This document shows, in pieces, positions 18,607-28,220 of a stretch of 64,000 nt of DNA; the first letter of the stretch is position 1; every line of letters begins with the position of its first letter. Source of the stretch: Pseudomonas entomophila (lineage in GTDB: Bacteria > Pseudomonadota > Gammaproteobacteria > Pseudomonadales > Pseudomonadaceae); NCBI RefSeq assembly GCF_013523165.1, contig NZ_JAAMQI010000022.1:1-64000 (forward strand), written 5' to 3'. A program made the translations under genes and the position numbers. The notes under the pieces were generated by a model. It was not told the DNA's origin. It saw only the letters and a program-made list of their open reading frames with translations, and searched no databases.

Positions 18607-21600
18607 TTAACCGTGGGGCTTGTGAGCCTCGGTCGAGGCAGGCAGCTCCGAGGCCCGCTCGCCAGGGGCGGCAGAGATGGCCTGGTCGGCAGCAGCCTGG
18701 GCGGCAGCCGCAGCTGCTGCCGCGGCGGCTTCGGCTTCACGCTTGCGGCGACGCACTTCACGTGGGTCGTTCGGCGCGCGGCCGTTGGGCAGCATGATGG
18801 TCGAAGGCTCGACCGTCGCCAGGTCCGCCGCTACAGGGTCCGCTTCGGCCTTGGGGGCTTCAGGCTGGGCCTCGGGCTTCACTTCGGCGCTCACCGGTTC
18901 GCTGGCCGGCGTCTCGACGGCAGGCGCGACGGCCGGGGTGTCGACCTCGGTCGCGGTCTGCTTCTCGATTTCACCGGCTTCGCTTGGCGCTGCCTGGGTC
19001 ACGGACGTCTCGACCGAAGGCTGCTCGGCAGGGACGTCGACATCGGCGGCGACAGGGGCGGGCGCGGCGTCGGCGTCGGCCTTGGGCTGCACGACATGCA
19101 CCGGATCGGCTTCGTCCGAGGCCACCGGTGCCGCTGGCTGCGACTCGGTCTCGCCTGTTTCGGCGATGGCTGCGGCGCTCGGCGCTTCGGCCGCTGGCGG
19201 CGGGGTCACTTCGACCACCGGCTCCAGGCCTGGCTCGACGCGGGCGGCGGGTGCCTGAACAGGCTGCTCGACCACTGGCGCGACGGTCACTTCGTCGGAC
19301 GAGGTCACCACGGGGGTGGCGTCGGCGACGGCGTCGGCAGACACGTCCACGGCCGGGGCCTCGACACGCGCGGTCGCACGCTCGGCCTGCTCGTTGGCCT
19401 GGGCATGGGCCTCGCTGCTGACGGCGCTGCTGGCCACGGCGGCGGTCACGGCCAGGCCTGCGGCCAGGTCGGCGCTCTGCGGGGAGGGCGTGTGCTGGCG
19501 CGGCGACTCGTCACCGGATTCCTCGTCGGTGCCTTCGATCAGCTCGCCGTTGGCATTGCGCTGGCGTTCACGACGATTGCTGCGACGACGCTGGCCGCGC
19601 GAACGACGGCGCGGACGCTCCTCGTCGCTGCCATCGTGCGTGTCGTCCTGCTGCGACTCGTCCACAGACAGGGCCTCGGCAGTGGCGTCGGCAGCCTCTT
19701 CCTGGACCTGTTCGGCCGCACGTGGCTGACGCTCTTCACGAGGCTGACGCGGCTGGCGCTCTTCGCGAGGGGCAGAGGCCTCCTGCTCAGCGCGTTCTTC
19801 CTGCTGTGGACGCTCTTCGCGCGAAGCAGGTGCTGCGTGTTGCGCGTGCTCTTGCGGCTGAGCCTGCACGTCCTGCGCAGCCTCGTCCTCGCGGGCGACA
19901 CGCTCTTCGCGTGGTGCGCGTTCTTCACGGGGTGCACGCTCTTCACGAGGCGCACGCTCTTCGCGTGGGGCGCGTTCTTCACGAGGTGCGCGCTCCTCGC
20001 GGGGTGCACGCTCTTCACGTGGGGCGCGTTCTTCACGCGGTGCACGCTCTTCACGGGCCGGGCGTTCCTCGCGGGCGACGCGCTCCTCACGGGGTTGACG
20101 CTCTTCACGTGCTACCGGGGTAGCGTCCAGCGGCTCGCGCAGTTCGCGTACCGGGCGCTCGTCGCGGTTGCCACGACGGTCATCACGCGACGAGCGGTTG
20201 TTACGCTCTTCACGCGGTGCACGTTCTTCACGGGGCTGGCGTTCTTCACGTGGCTGACGCTCTTCGCGGGGGGTGCGCTCGTTACGCTCCTCGCGTGGCT
20301 TGCGCTCTTCGTCACGGCGACCGTTGCGGTTGCGGGTCTGCTGACGGCCGTTGCGACGCTCCTCGTTGCGCTGGGGGCGCTGCTGTTGCGGCTCGGCAGG
20401 TTTCTCGGCCTTGGCGACCGGGGCCGGGGCAGGCTCTTCCTTACCGGCGAACAGGCTGACCAGGGACTTGACCAGGCCCTTGAACAGGCTGGGCTCCGGT
20501 GCGCTCTGCGGCTTGGCGACCGGGGCAGGCGCCGGTGCCGGTGCGGCAGGCGCTTCCTCGACGGCGGCTGGGACCGGTGCATCCCCTCGCGGTGGCGCGG
20601 TCTTCACGGCGGCTTCCTGGCGAACCAGGGTGCGCGTGGCCGGGGCCTGCGGGGCTTCCTCGACTTCGGTGGCGGCGATTTCGTAGCTGGACTGGCAGGT
20701 CAGCACGTCCGGGTTGTCATCGCGCAGGCGCTGCACTTCGAAGTGCGGCGTCTCGAGGTGATCGTTCGGCAGGATGATAATGCGCGCACGGGTACGCAGT
20801 TCGATCTTGGTGATCGAGTTGCGCTTCTCGTTGAGCAGGAACGCCGCGACCGGGATCGGCACCTGGGCACGGACTTCGGCGGTGCGGTCCTTGAGGGCTT
20901 CTTCCTCGATCAGGCGCAGGATCGCCAGCGACAGCGATTCGACGTCACGGATAATGCCGGTGCCGCTGCAACGCGGGCAGACGATGCCGCTGCTTTCGCC
21001 GAGCGAAGGACGCAGGCGCTGACGGGACATCTCCAGCAGGCCGAAGCGCGAGATGCGACCGACCTGCACGCGGGCACGGTCGGCCTCGAGGGCTTCGCGC
21101 ACGCGCTCTTCGACGGCGCGCTGGTTCTTCGCCGGGGTCATGTCGATGAAGTCGATGACGATCAGGCCGCCGATGTCACGCAGGCGCAGTTGGCGAGCGA
21201 TCTCTTCGGCTGCTTCGAGGTTGGTCTGCAGGGCGGTCTCTTCGATGTCGCTGCCCTTGGTGGCGCGCGCCGAGTTGATGTCGATGGAGACCAGGGCTTC
21301 GGTGGGGTCGATCACGATCGAACCACCGGACGGCAGCTCGACGACGCGCTGGAAGGCGGTCTCGATCTGGCTTTCGATCTGGAAGCGGTTGAACAGCGGG
21401 ACGCTGTCTTCGTAGAGCTTGACCTTGCTGGCGTACTGCGGCATCACCTGGCGAATGAAGGTGAGGGCTTCTTCCTGGGCATCGATGCTGTCGATCAGCA
21501 CTTCGCCGATGTCCTGGCGCAGGTAGTCGCGGATGGCGCGGATGATGACGTTGCTTTCCTGGTAGATCAGGAACGGCGCGGAGCGGTCGAGGGAGGCTTC

Positions 21601-22179
21601 CTTGATCGCGGTCCACAGCTGCAGCAGGTAGTCGAGGTCCCACTGCATCTCTTCGCTGCTGCGGCCCAGGCCGGCGGTGCGAACGATCAGGCCCATGTCG
21701 GGCGGGATGGACAGGCCGTTGAGGGCTTCGCGCAGCTCGTTGCGCTCTTCGCCTTCGATGCGGCGGGAGATGCCGCCGGCACGTGGGTTGTTGGGCATCA
21801 GCACCAGGTAGCGGCCGGCCAGGCTGATGAACGTGGTCAGGGCTGCGCCCTTGTTGCCGCGTTCTTCCTTCTCGACCTGGACGATGACTTCCTGGCCTTC
21901 GCTGAGCACTTCCTTGATGTTGACCCGGCCTTCAGGGGTCTTCTTGAAGTACTCGCGGGAGATTTCCTTGAGCGGCAGGAAGCCGTGGCGTTCGGAGCCG
22001 AAGTCGACGAAGGCGGCCTCGAGGCTGGGCTCGATACGGGTGATGCGGCCCTTGTAGATGTTGGCCTTCTTCTGCTCGCGCGCACCGGACTCGATGTCCA
22101 GGTCGTAGAGGCGCTGGCCATCCACCAGAGCTACACGCAACTCTTCGGGTTGAGTTGCGTTAATCAGCATTCTTTTCAT
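18607..22179 (-). CDS. rne: Ribonuclease E
   Basis: RNase E is the essential endonuclease of mRNA decay, rRNA and tRNA maturation and the scaffold of the degradosome. The 1190-residue protein starts [15 protein letters not shown], exactly the E. coli-type N-terminus. It has an S1 domain (about 35-120), the catalytic DNase I-like domain with the Mg-binding aspartates in [12 protein letters not shown] and VIDFIDM, and the zinc-link CPRCSGTG. The C-terminal half is disordered. It holds an Arg/Glu-rich RNA-binding stretch with eight copies of REERAP, a long acidic Ala/Pro/Glu region and, near the end, a poly-Ala helix. A good sigma-70 promoter lies about 710 bases upstream and a terminator follows. 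Confidence 0.97.
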   Translation of the reverse strand: MKRMLINATQPEELRVALVDGQRLYDLDIESGAREQKKANIYKGRITRIEPSLEAAFVDFGSERHGFLPLKEISREYFKKTPEGRVNIKEVLSEGQEVIVQVEKEERGNKGAALTTFISLAGRYLVLMPNNPRAGGISRRIEGEERNELREALNGLSIPPDMGLIVRTAGLGRSSEEMQWDLDYLLQLWTAIKEASLDRSAPFLIYQESNVIIRAIRDYLRQDIGEVLIDSIDAQEEALTFIRQVMPQYASKVKLYEDSVPLFNRFQIESQIETAFQRVVELPSGGSIVIDPTEALVSIDINSARATKGSDIEETALQTNLEAAEEIARQLRLRDIGGLIVIDFIDMTPAKNQRAVEERVREALEADRARVQVGRISRFGLLEMSRQRLRPSLGESSGIVCPRCSGTGIIRDVESLSLAILRLIEEEALKDRTAEVRAQVPIPVAAFLLNEKRNSITKIELRTRARIIILPNDHLETPHFEVQRLRDDNPDVLTCQSSYEIAATEVEEAPQAPATRTLVRQEAAVKTAPPRGDAPVPAAVEEAPAAPAPAPAPVAKPQSAPEPSLFKGLVKSLVSLFAGKEEPAPAPVAKAEKPAEPQQQRPQRNEERRNGRQQTRNRNGRRDEERKPREERNERTPREERQPREERQPREERAPREERNNRSSRDDRRGNRDERPVRELREPLDATPVAREERQPREERVAREERPAREERAPREERAPREERAPREERAPREERAPREERAPREERAPREERAPREERVAREDEAAQDVQAQPQEHAQHAAPASREERPQQEERAEQEASAPREERQPRQPREERQPRAAEQVQEEAADATAEALSVDESQQDDTHDGSDEERPRRRSRGQRRRSNRRERQRNANGELIEGTDEESGDESPRQHTPSPQSADLAAGLAVTAAVASSAVSSEAHAQANEQAERATARVEAPAVDVSADAVADATPVVTSSDEVTVAPVVEQPVQAPAARVEPGLEPVVEVTPPPAAEAPSAAAIAETGETESQPAAPVASDEADPVHVVQPKADADAAPAPVAADVDVPAEQPSVETSVTQAAPSEAGEIEKQTATEVDTPAVAPAVETPASEPVSAEVKPEAQPEAPKAEADPVAADLATVEPSTIMLPNGRAPNDPREVRRRKREAEAAAAAAAAAAQAAADQAISAAPGERASELPASTEAHKPHG
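19909..20056 (-). repeat. 18-bp tandem repeat within rne
   Basis: Eight near-identical 18-bp units encode the hexapeptide REERAP in the arginine-rich region of RNase E. Flanking degenerate units read [12 protein letters not shown] and REERVA. Each unit keeps the frame, so gain or loss of units would change only the length of the RNA-binding segment. Confidence 0.85.
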
Positions 22180-22948
22180 GTAGTACCGTCGGTTTCCGGG
22201 CTGCCGGAAACGGCGTTCGGCACACACGACTTCTCATGGTCGGTGCCAAGGTGCGCAAGCAGTGGCGGGCCACTGCTCTTGTCCAGCGACGTACGGTACC
22301 GACCGGTTGCCCGGTGCGGCCGAGGTCGCGACGACGCGTCCTGTTTGCTGCGGTGCCTACTGCACTCAGTCAGGAGGAGGAATCAGCTTTCGGCCGTGGA
22401 TGCCCGCGGGCATCTGCATCGAGACCAGGTTCACCCGCCAGGCCTTGCAATGGCCAGGAGAGGCGGACACCGTGCTACACGGTCCGAGGAGCTGTGCATC
22501 TCCACCCTGCACATGTCCCTGAAAATTCGGGTGCTGCCGCGCGCTGAATCCGCAACGGGTTGCATGGTTCGCCCGCGTCGATGGGAGCGCGGACGGATTC
22601 GTGTCCGAGGCAGGTATTTCCGAAGCGTTCGCCGTGCGCTGCGTGGAAGCGCCAGGCTGGCAGAGGGACTGAAAGCAACGGGGAAGGAGGTGAAACACCG
22701 CACTTGTCGTTTTTTTTCGGGCTTCTCTACGCGGCGCTGGTGGCGATTCCAGGCAATTCGTTAAACTGGCAAAGCTCCGTCGGACGGCCTCGCGTCCTCG
22801 AGAATTGCGTCGATCAGGGGCGGGCGAGCTGTCGCTTTTCATCACGTGCCGCACCAATTGCCGCTGACCTGCCACTTTTGGCGGCACTCGCGACTATAAC
22901 AGCAATGATTAAGTGCTTCAATTCCATAAAAATTGTATGATTCGGGCC
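22180..22948. other. rne leader and rne/rluC divergent promoter region
   Basis: This 769-bp gap separates divergent rne and rluC. It has several short open frames, but none shows family sequence or a good start. Given the promoter at 22893-22921 it is best read as the long 5' untranslated region of rne, which in E. coli mediates autoregulation by RNase E. T-rich and hairpin-forming segments are present, but I could not define a fold by eye. Confidence 0.6.
22893..22921 (-). promoter_or_regulatory. Sigma-70 promoter for rne
   Basis: On the minus strand TTGAAG (-35, 22921-22916) and TATAGT (-10, 22898-22893, preceded by TGT) are spaced by 17 bases. The predicted start is near 22886, giving a leader of about 700 nt. 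It sits only 28 bases from the rluC start codon, so the two promoters must nearly overlap. Confidence 0.75.
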
Positions 22949-23905
22949 ATGACGACCAATACTTCCCCGACCTCCGGCGTTCAGCTGATCGAGGTCCCGC
23001 CTGAGCTTGCCGGCCAGCGCATCGACAATTTCCTCATCACCGCGCTCAAGGGTGTGCCCAAGACGCTGGTCTACCGCATCGTGCGCAAGGGCGAGGTGCG
23101 GGTCAACAAAGGCCGCATCAAGCCCGAGTACAAGTTGCAGGCCGGCGACATCGTGCGCGTGCCGCCGGTGCGCCTGCCCGAGCGCGACGAGCCTGCGCCC
23201 GTCGCCCAGGGCTTGCTGCAGCGCCTGGAGGCGGCCATCGTCCACGAGGACAAGGCGCTGATCGTGCTCAACAAGCCGGCCGGCATCGCGGTGCACGGTG
23301 GCAGTGGCTTGAGCTTCGGCGTGATCGAGGCGCTGCGCCAGTTGCGTCCGGACGCCAAGGAGCTGGAGCTGGTGCATCGCCTGGACCGCGACACGTCCGG
23401 GCTGCTGATGATCGCCAAGAAGCGCAGCATGCTGCGCCACCTGCACGCCGCCCTGCGGGGCGATGGCGTCGACAAGCGCTACATGGCGCTGGTGCGTGGC
23501 CACTGGCCCACGTCGAAGAAGCAGGTCAACGCGCCCTTGCAGAAGAGCAACCTGCGCTCCGGCGAGCGCATGGTCGAGGTCAACGACGAGGGCAAGGAGG
23601 CGCTGACGCTGTTCCGTGTCCTGCGCCGTTTCGGCGAGTTCGCCACCCTGATCGAGGCGCGGCCGGTGACCGGGCGTACCCACCAGATTCGCGTGCACAC
23701 GCTGCATGCCGGGCACTGCATCGCCGGTGACAGCAAGTACGGCGACGAGGACTTCACCCGCGAGATCCGCGAGCTGGGTGGCAAGCGGTTGTTCCTGCAT
23801 GCCTACGCCCTGACCGTGCCGCTGCCCGATGGCGGCGAACTCAAGCTCGAGGCGCCGGTGGACGAGACGTGGGCCAGTGCCGTGGAGCGTCTCGGTGCGG
23901 CCTGA
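22949..23905 (+). CDS. rluC: 23S rRNA pseudouridine synthase RluC
   Basis: RluC converts uridines 955, 2504 and 2580 (E. coli numbering) of 23S rRNA to pseudouridine. The 318-residue protein has an N-terminal S4 RNA-binding domain (about residues 15-75, [16 protein letters not shown]) and the RluA-type catalytic domain with [11 protein letters not shown], whose second aspartate is catalytic, and GRTHQIRVH. The start [12 protein letters not shown] was chosen by family length; an in-frame ATG at 22937 is possible. It overlaps the HAD gene by 11 bases. The divergent rne-rluC arrangement is standard in gamma-proteobacteria. Confidence 0.95.
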   Translation: MTTNTSPTSGVQLIEVPPELAGQRIDNFLITALKGVPKTLVYRIVRKGEVRVNKGRIKPEYKLQAGDIVRVPPVRLPERDEPAPVAQGLLQRLEAAIVHEDKALIVLNKPAGIAVHGGSGLSFGVIEALRQLRPDAKELELVHRLDRDTSGLLMIAKKRSMLRHLHAALRGDGVDKRYMALVRGHWPTSKKQVNAPLQKSNLRSGERMVEVNDEGKEALTLFRVLRRFGEFATLIEARPVTGRTHQIRVHTLHAGHCIAGDSKYGDEDFTREIRELGGKRLFLHAYALTVPLPDGGELKLEAPVDETWASAVERLGAA

Positions 23906-24575
23906 CTACGACCTGCTGATCTTCGACTGGGATGGGACGCTGGCCGACTCCATCGGCCGTATCGTCACGGCCATGAACACGGCCGCCGAGCGTTTCGGCG
24001 AAGCGCCGCGCAGCGAGCAGGCGGTCAAGGGCATCATCGGCCTGGCGCTGGACGAGGCGATCCTGACCCTCTACCCGCACCTGTCGCCTGAGCAGGTCAT
24101 CGTCTTCCGTCAGCACTACGCCGACGTCTACGTCGACCTGGATCAGGCCCCGTCGCCGTTGTTCGAGGGCGTGGTCGAGACCCTTCAAGCCTTGCGTGCC
24201 GACGGCTACCGGCTGGCCGTGGCGACCGGCAAGGCGCGCCGCGGACTCGATCGCGTGCTGCGGGCCAATGGTTGGGAAGACTACTTCGAAATTACCCGTG
24301 CGGCCGATGAAACCCGCGGCAAGCCTCACCCTCTGATGCTCGAGCAGATCCTCGCGCACTGTGGCGTGACGGCCGAGCGCGCGCTGATGATCGGCGACTC
24401 GACCTTCGACTTGCTGATGGCCCGCAACGCGGGCATGCATTCGGTGGCGGTGGGCTACGGCGCGATGCCGCTTCAGGCACTGAGCGAATTCGGGCCGCAG
24501 GTCTGCATCGAGCACTTCAGCCAGCTGCGCACGTGGCTGACGACGACCCAGCGGTTTTCAATTCAGGGTGAATGA
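23895..24575 (+). CDS. HAD-superfamily hydrolase, phosphoglycolate phosphatase-like
   Basis: The 226-residue protein has all four HAD motifs: nucleophile [10 protein letters not shown] at residue 11 onward, VATGKARRG with the motif II threonine, the motif III lysine in RGKPHPLM, and [10 protein letters not shown]. It resembles YcjU/Gph-like phosphatases; the substrate is not identifiable. The GTG at 23895 is the only start giving the proper N-terminus ([14 protein letters not shown]) and lies within the end of rluC. Its stop overlaps the sppA start, so rluC-HAD-sppA form an operon. Confidence 0.9.
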   Translation: MRPDYDLLIFDWDGTLADSIGRIVTAMNTAAERFGEAPRSEQAVKGIIGLALDEAILTLYPHLSPEQVIVFRQHYADVYVDLDQAPSPLFEGVVETLQALRADGYRLAVATGKARRGLDRVLRANGWEDYFEITRAADETRGKPHPLMLEQILAHCGVTAERALMIGDSTFDLLMARNAGMHSVAVGYGAMPLQALSEFGPQVCIEHFSQLRTWLTTTQRFSIQGE

Positions 24576-25645
24576 GCATGGTGGACGAATGGAAGGCACC
24601 GGGCCGACGTGAGCCGGAGGCGCCCAGGGAGGCCGCTTCCGAGGCGCAAGAGGAAGTCTGGATCGAGGTGAAGGGCAAGGACCAGCTGCGCGAGGAGCGC
24701 GAGGACCGGCGCAGCTGGAGGCTGCTGGAAGACACCCTGCAGGCCGGTATTCGCGAGCAGCGCCGCTCCCGTCGCTGGGGCATCTTCTTCAAGCTGCTGA
24801 CCTTCGCCTACCTGTTCGGGCTGCTGGCGCTGTTCTGGCCGCACATGAGCTTCGACGGCGCCACCGCGAGCGGCGGCCGGCATACGGCCGTGGTGGACGT
24901 GCGCGGCGTGATCGCCGACAAGACCCTGGCCAGCGCCGACAACCTCGTCGGCAGCCTGAGAGCGGCGTTCAAGGACAGCGGCACCCAGGCAGTGGTACTG
25001 CGCATCAACAGTCCGGGCGGCAGTCCGGTGCAGTCGGGGTACGTCTATGACGAGATTCGTCGGCTGCGCGCCGAGTACCCGGCCATCAAGCTGTACGCGG
25101 TGATCACCGACCTGGGCGCTTCCGGGGCGTACTACATCGCCAGCGCCGCGGACGAGATCTACGCCGACAAGGCCAGCCTGGTCGGCTCGATCGGGGTGAC
25201 GGCGGCCGGTTACGGATTCGTCGGCGCCATGGAAAAGCTCGGCATCGAGCGGCGCACGTACACGGCCGGCGAGCACAAGGCCTTTCTCGATCCGTTCTCC
25301 CCGCAAAAGCCTGAAGAGACCGCGTTCTGGCAGGGTGTACTGAACACCACGCACCAGCAGTTCATCGCCAGCGTGAAGGCCGGCCGGGGCGAGCGCCTCA
25401 AGGACAAGGAGCATCCCGAGCTGTTCAGTGGATTGATCTGGACCGGCGAGCAGGCCAAGGCGCTGGGTCTGGTGGATGGTCTGGGCAGCGTCAGCTACGT
25501 GGCGCGTGAAGTGGTCGGGGCAGAGAAGCTGGTCGATTTCACCGTCAAGGAGTCGCCTCTGGAATTGGTCTCCAAGGGTCTGGGCGCGAGCCTGGCCGAG
25601 CACCTGGCGCTGTGGATGGGCTTTGCAGGCCCTTCGTTGCGCTGA
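24572..25645 (+). CDS. sppA: Signal peptide peptidase SppA-type S49 protease
   Basis: The 357-residue protein has a charged cytoplasmic N-terminus, one membrane helix (about residues 70-92, WGIFFKLLTFAYLFGLLALF) and an S49 protease domain. The catalytic serine lies in DLGASGAYYIAS; a catalytic lysine is expected downstream near ASLVGSIGVTAAGYG. It is the short, single-domain form, which cleaves remnant signal peptides in the inner membrane. It is translationally coupled to the HAD phosphatase gene by an ATGA overlap. Confidence 0.93.
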   Translation: MSMVDEWKAPGRREPEAPREAASEAQEEVWIEVKGKDQLREEREDRRSWRLLEDTLQAGIREQRRSRRWGIFFKLLTFAYLFGLLALFWPHMSFDGATASGGRHTAVVDVRGVIADKTLASADNLVGSLRAAFKDSGTQAVVLRINSPGGSPVQSGYVYDEIRRLRAEYPAIKLYAVITDLGASGAYYIASAADEIYADKASLVGSIGVTAAGYGFVGAMEKLGIERRTYTAGEHKAFLDPFSPQKPEETAFWQGVLNTTHQQFIASVKAGRGERLKDKEHPELFSGLIWTGEQAKALGLVDGLGSVSYVAREVVGAEKLVDFTVKESPLELVSKGLGASLAEHLALWMGFAGPSLR

Positions 25646-25690
25646 TCCAGGCGCTCGGCATGGCAGCCTCGGGCTGTCATGCTCACCCGC

Positions 25691-26269
25691 TCAAGGCACG
25701 CTGATGCCTTCTTCGGCCAGCATCTGCACCAGACGGATCAGCGGCAGGCCGATCAAGCTGGTCGCGTCGCTGCCCTGGGTCTCGCGGAACAGGCTCACGC
25801 CCAGCCCTTCGGCCTTGAAGCTGCCGGCGCAGTCGTAGGGCTGCTCGGCCTGCAGGTAGCGCTCGACCTGGGCGCTGTCCAGGTCGCGCAGGATGACCGT
25901 GAACGGCACGCAGTCGACCTGGCAGTGCCCCGTGGCGCTGTTGAGCAGCGCCACGCCGGTCAGGAAGGTGACGGCACGGCCACTGGCATCCAGCAGTTGC
26001 TCGTGCGCCCGTTCGAAGGTGTGCGGCTTGCCGAGGATCCGCTCGTCCAGGACGGCGACCTGGTCGGAGCCGATGATCAGGTGGGCAGGGTGCGTGGCCG
26101 TCAGGGCGCGGGCCTTCGCTTCGGCCAGGCGACGCACCAGGGCCTCGCCGGGTTCGGCGGCCCGCCGTGCTTCGTCGATGTCCGGGCTGGCCCAGTCGAA
26201 AGGCAGGCGCAGGCGTTGCAGCAGGTCGCGGCGATAGGTCGAGCTCGAGGCCAGTAACAGGGGAAGCAT
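25691..26269 (-). CDS. Maf-like nucleotide pyrophosphatase (YceF type)
   Basis: The 192-residue protein matches the YceF branch of the Maf family, reported to hydrolyse 7-methyl-GTP and so act in nucleotide-pool cleaning. Motifs are LLASSSTYRRDLLQRL at the N-terminus, the catalytic IIGSDQVAVLD near residue 66, GKPHTFERA, and YDCAGSFKAEGLGVSLF. An AGGAG site precedes the ATG. It is divergent from yceD, the usual neighbour of yceF in gamma-proteobacteria. Confidence 0.93.
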   Translation of the reverse strand: MLPLLLASSSTYRRDLLQRLRLPFDWASPDIDEARRAAEPGEALVRRLAEAKARALTATHPAHLIIGSDQVAVLDERILGKPHTFERAHEQLLDASGRAVTFLTGVALLNSATGHCQVDCVPFTVILRDLDSAQVERYLQAEQPYDCAGSFKAEGLGVSLFRETQGSDATSLIGLPLIRLVQMLAEEGISVP

Positions 26270-26326
26270 GGCGGACTCCTGGTCAGATCGAGCGAGTCTA
26301 ACATGCGTGGGTCGACCGAATTTCCT

Positions 26327-26355
26327 TTGACAGGTGCCGGGGGCATCCCTAGAAT
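26327..26355 (+). promoter_or_regulatory. Sigma-70 promoter of the yceD-rpmF-plsX-fab operon
   Basis: A consensus TTGACA (26327-26332) and TAGAAT (26350-26355) are separated by exactly 17 bases. The -10 hexamer ends only 9 bases before the yceD ATG, which predicts a leader of about 2-4 nt and explains why no Shine-Dalgarno site is visible. Confidence 0.82.
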
Positions 26356-26364
26356 GCTGCGCCT

Positions 26365-26892
26365 ATGTTGAATGACCCGATTCCATCTCACGTTGACCCG
26401 CGCAAATTGGCTGATCGCGGCGTAACCCTCAAGGGTTCGCTGGCGCTTGCCGATTTGGAAAGACTCTGCGACCCGCTGTCCGACACTGTCGGTACGGTGC
26501 AGGCACAATTCGATTTTGAGCGAGACGAGCAAGGCGCTGTGGTCTTCCACAGCGCGCTGGACGTCGAGGTCAAGATGGTCTGCCAGCGTTGTCTTGAACT
26601 GGTCACCCTGCCGATCCACAGCGAATGTACGTACGCCGTGGTGAAGGAGGGTGCGAACACCCAGTCGTTGCCGAAAGGCTATGACGTGCTGGAACTGGGC
26701 GAGGATCCTTTGGATCTGCAGGCGCTGGTCGAGGAGGAGCTGTTGCTCGCCCTGCCCATCGTGCCTGCTCATCATCCGGAAGAATGCCAGCAGCCGGCGG
26801 GTGTCAACGAGCCCGAGCCGAGCGAGGACGAGGTATCGCGGTCCAACCCGTTCAGTGTTTTGGCGCAGTTAAAGCGTGACCCAAACGTTTAG
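26365..26892 (+). CDS. yceD: YceD family protein (DUF177)
   Basis: This 175-residue protein belongs to the YceD/DUF177 family, which in bacteria and plastids is linked to 23S rRNA accumulation and 50S assembly. A conserved cysteine lies in MVCQRCLELVTLPI (about residues 72-85), and the acidic C-terminal half is typical. It heads the operon and is 12 bases from rpmF. The start ATG lacks a ribosome site and is predicted to be almost leaderless. Confidence 0.93.
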   Translation: MLNDPIPSHVDPRKLADRGVTLKGSLALADLERLCDPLSDTVGTVQAQFDFERDEQGAVVFHSALDVEVKMVCQRCLELVTLPIHSECTYAVVKEGANTQSLPKGYDVLELGEDPLDLQALVEEELLLALPIVPAHHPEECQQPAGVNEPEPSEDEVSRSNPFSVLAQLKRDPNV

Positions 26893-26904
26893 GAGTTAAT
26901 CAGT

Positions 26905-27087
26905 ATGGCTGTTCAGCAGAACAAAAAATCCCGCTCTGCCCGCGACATGCGCCGTTCCCACGACGCCCTGTCGGAAAACGCACTGTCGGTCGACAAGAGC
27001 ACCGGTGACGTTCACCTGCGCCACCACGTTTCGCCAGAAGGCGTTTACCGTGGCCGCAAAGTGATCGACAAGGGCGCTGACGAGTAA
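26905..27087 (+). CDS. rpmF: 50S ribosomal protein L32
   Basis: The 60-residue basic protein begins [20 protein letters not shown], the typical L32 N-terminus, and ends with the [15 protein letters not shown] block. It lacks the zinc-binding cysteines found in some L32 variants, as usual in gamma-proteobacteria. It lies between yceD and plsX, coupling ribosome protein and lipid synthesis genes. Confidence 0.98.
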   Translation: MAVQQNKKSRSARDMRRSHDALSENALSVDKSTGDVHLRHHVSPEGVYRGRKVIDKGADE

Positions 27088-27090
27088 ATC

Positions 27091-28101
27091 TTGTCTGCCC
27101 GGATCATCGCGATCGACGCAATGGGCGGGGACTTCGGTCCCCGTCGCATTGTCCAGGCGAGTCTCGCCTGCCTGCGCTCCACCCCCTCGCTTCACCTGAC
27201 CCTGGTGGGTCACGCTTCCCTTCTCGAAGAGCTCGTCGGCAACCAACTGGCTGCGGACCGCGCACGCCTGCGCATCGTCGCGGCCAGTGAAGTGATCGGC
27301 ATGGACGAGCGGCCTTCGCAAGCCCTGCGCGGCAAGCCCGACGCCTCCATGCGCGTGGCGCTGCAGCTGGTGCGCGATGGCAAGGCCCAGGCCTGCGTCA
27401 GTGCAGGCAATACCGGGGCGCTGATGGCGTTGTCGCGGCAGGTGCTCAGAACCTTGCCGGGCATCGACCGCCCTGCCATGGTCGCCGCGATCCCAACCCA
27501 GGCCGGTTGCTGCCAGCTGCTGGACCTGGGGGCCAACGTCGATTGCAGTGCCGAGCACCTGTATCAGTTCGCCGTCATGGGGTCGGAGGCGGCCCGTGCG
27601 TTGGGCATCGCCCGCCCGCGGGTGGCGCTGCTGAACGTGGGCACCGAGGACATCAAGGGCAACCAGCAGGTCAAGCAGGCCGCAGCGTTGCTCCAGGAGG
27701 CGCCCGGCCTGAACTACGTCGGCTTCATCGAGGGGGACGGGGTCTACCGAGGCGAGGCGGACGTCGTGGTCTGTGACGGGTTCGTCGGCAACGTCCTGCT
27801 CAAGTCCAGCGAAGGGCTGGCTACCTTGATCGGCACGCGGATCCAGTCGCTGTTCCGCACGAGCGCGCTGGCCCGGGTCGCCGGTTTCGTCGCCATGCCC
27901 TGGCTGCGTCGCCTGCACATGGAGCTGGCGCCGGCCCGCCACAATGGCGCGAGCCTGCTGGGGCTGCAGGGCATCGTCGTCAAGAGTCACGGTTCGGCCA
28001 GTGCCGAAGCGTTTCAGAGTGCGATCCACCGTGCACTCATCGAGATCCAGGAGGATCTGCCACGACGCCTGCAAGGGCGGCTGGGGGATCTGCTGCGCTA
28101 G
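27091..28101 (+). CDS. plsX: Phosphate acyltransferase PlsX
   Basis: PlsX makes acyl-phosphate from acyl-ACP, the acyl donor for the first glycerolipid acylation. The 336-residue protein begins with TTG three bases after rpmF and reads [13 protein letters not shown], the family signature. Other conserved parts are [22 protein letters not shown] and [21 protein letters not shown]. The weak TTG start may set its level relative to L32. Confidence 0.96.
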   Translation: MSARIIAIDAMGGDFGPRRIVQASLACLRSTPSLHLTLVGHASLLEELVGNQLAADRARLRIVAASEVIGMDERPSQALRGKPDASMRVALQLVRDGKAQACVSAGNTGALMALSRQVLRTLPGIDRPAMVAAIPTQAGCCQLLDLGANVDCSAEHLYQFAVMGSEAARALGIARPRVALLNVGTEDIKGNQQVKQAAALLQEAPGLNYVGFIEGDGVYRGEADVVVCDGFVGNVLLKSSEGLATLIGTRIQSLFRTSALARVAGFVAMPWLRRLHMELAPARHNGASLLGLQGIVVKSHGSASAEAFQSAIHRALIEIQEDLPRRLQGRLGDLLR

Positions 28102-28119
28102 ACACGCGTTCATCACGGA

Positions 28120-28143
28120 GAATGTGACCACGTGGTCGCGTTC
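28120..28143. promoter_or_regulatory. Palindrome upstream of fabD
   Basis: A perfect 12-bp palindrome GACCACGTGGTC (28126-28137) sits inside a longer imperfect dyad of 24 bp, about 80 bp before the fabD start. It could be an operator or an mRNA stem-loop between plsX and fabD. No T-tract follows. The binding factor is unknown. Confidence 0.45.
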
Positions 28144-28220
28144 ACCATCCAAGTTTCATCATCGTGCGTACCCGGCTGCATCGGGTACGCGTTTCGACAA
28201 GACCACAAGGGTTCGTTTCC

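Noticed and set aside
19880-20110. CRISPR-like appearance of regularly spaced 18-bp repeats
   Set aside because: The repeats are contiguous without spacers and stay in frame inside rne, so this is a coding tandem repeat, not an array.
18529-22764. 1411-codon + strand frame opposite rne
   Set aside because: Antisense to RNase E. The repetitive leucine/phenylalanine-rich text comes from the reverse reading of the REERAP repeats. No start signal.
22366-22887. 173-codon minus-strand frame in the rne leader
   Set aside because: No ribosome site or homologous text. It lies within the predicted rne 5' leader.
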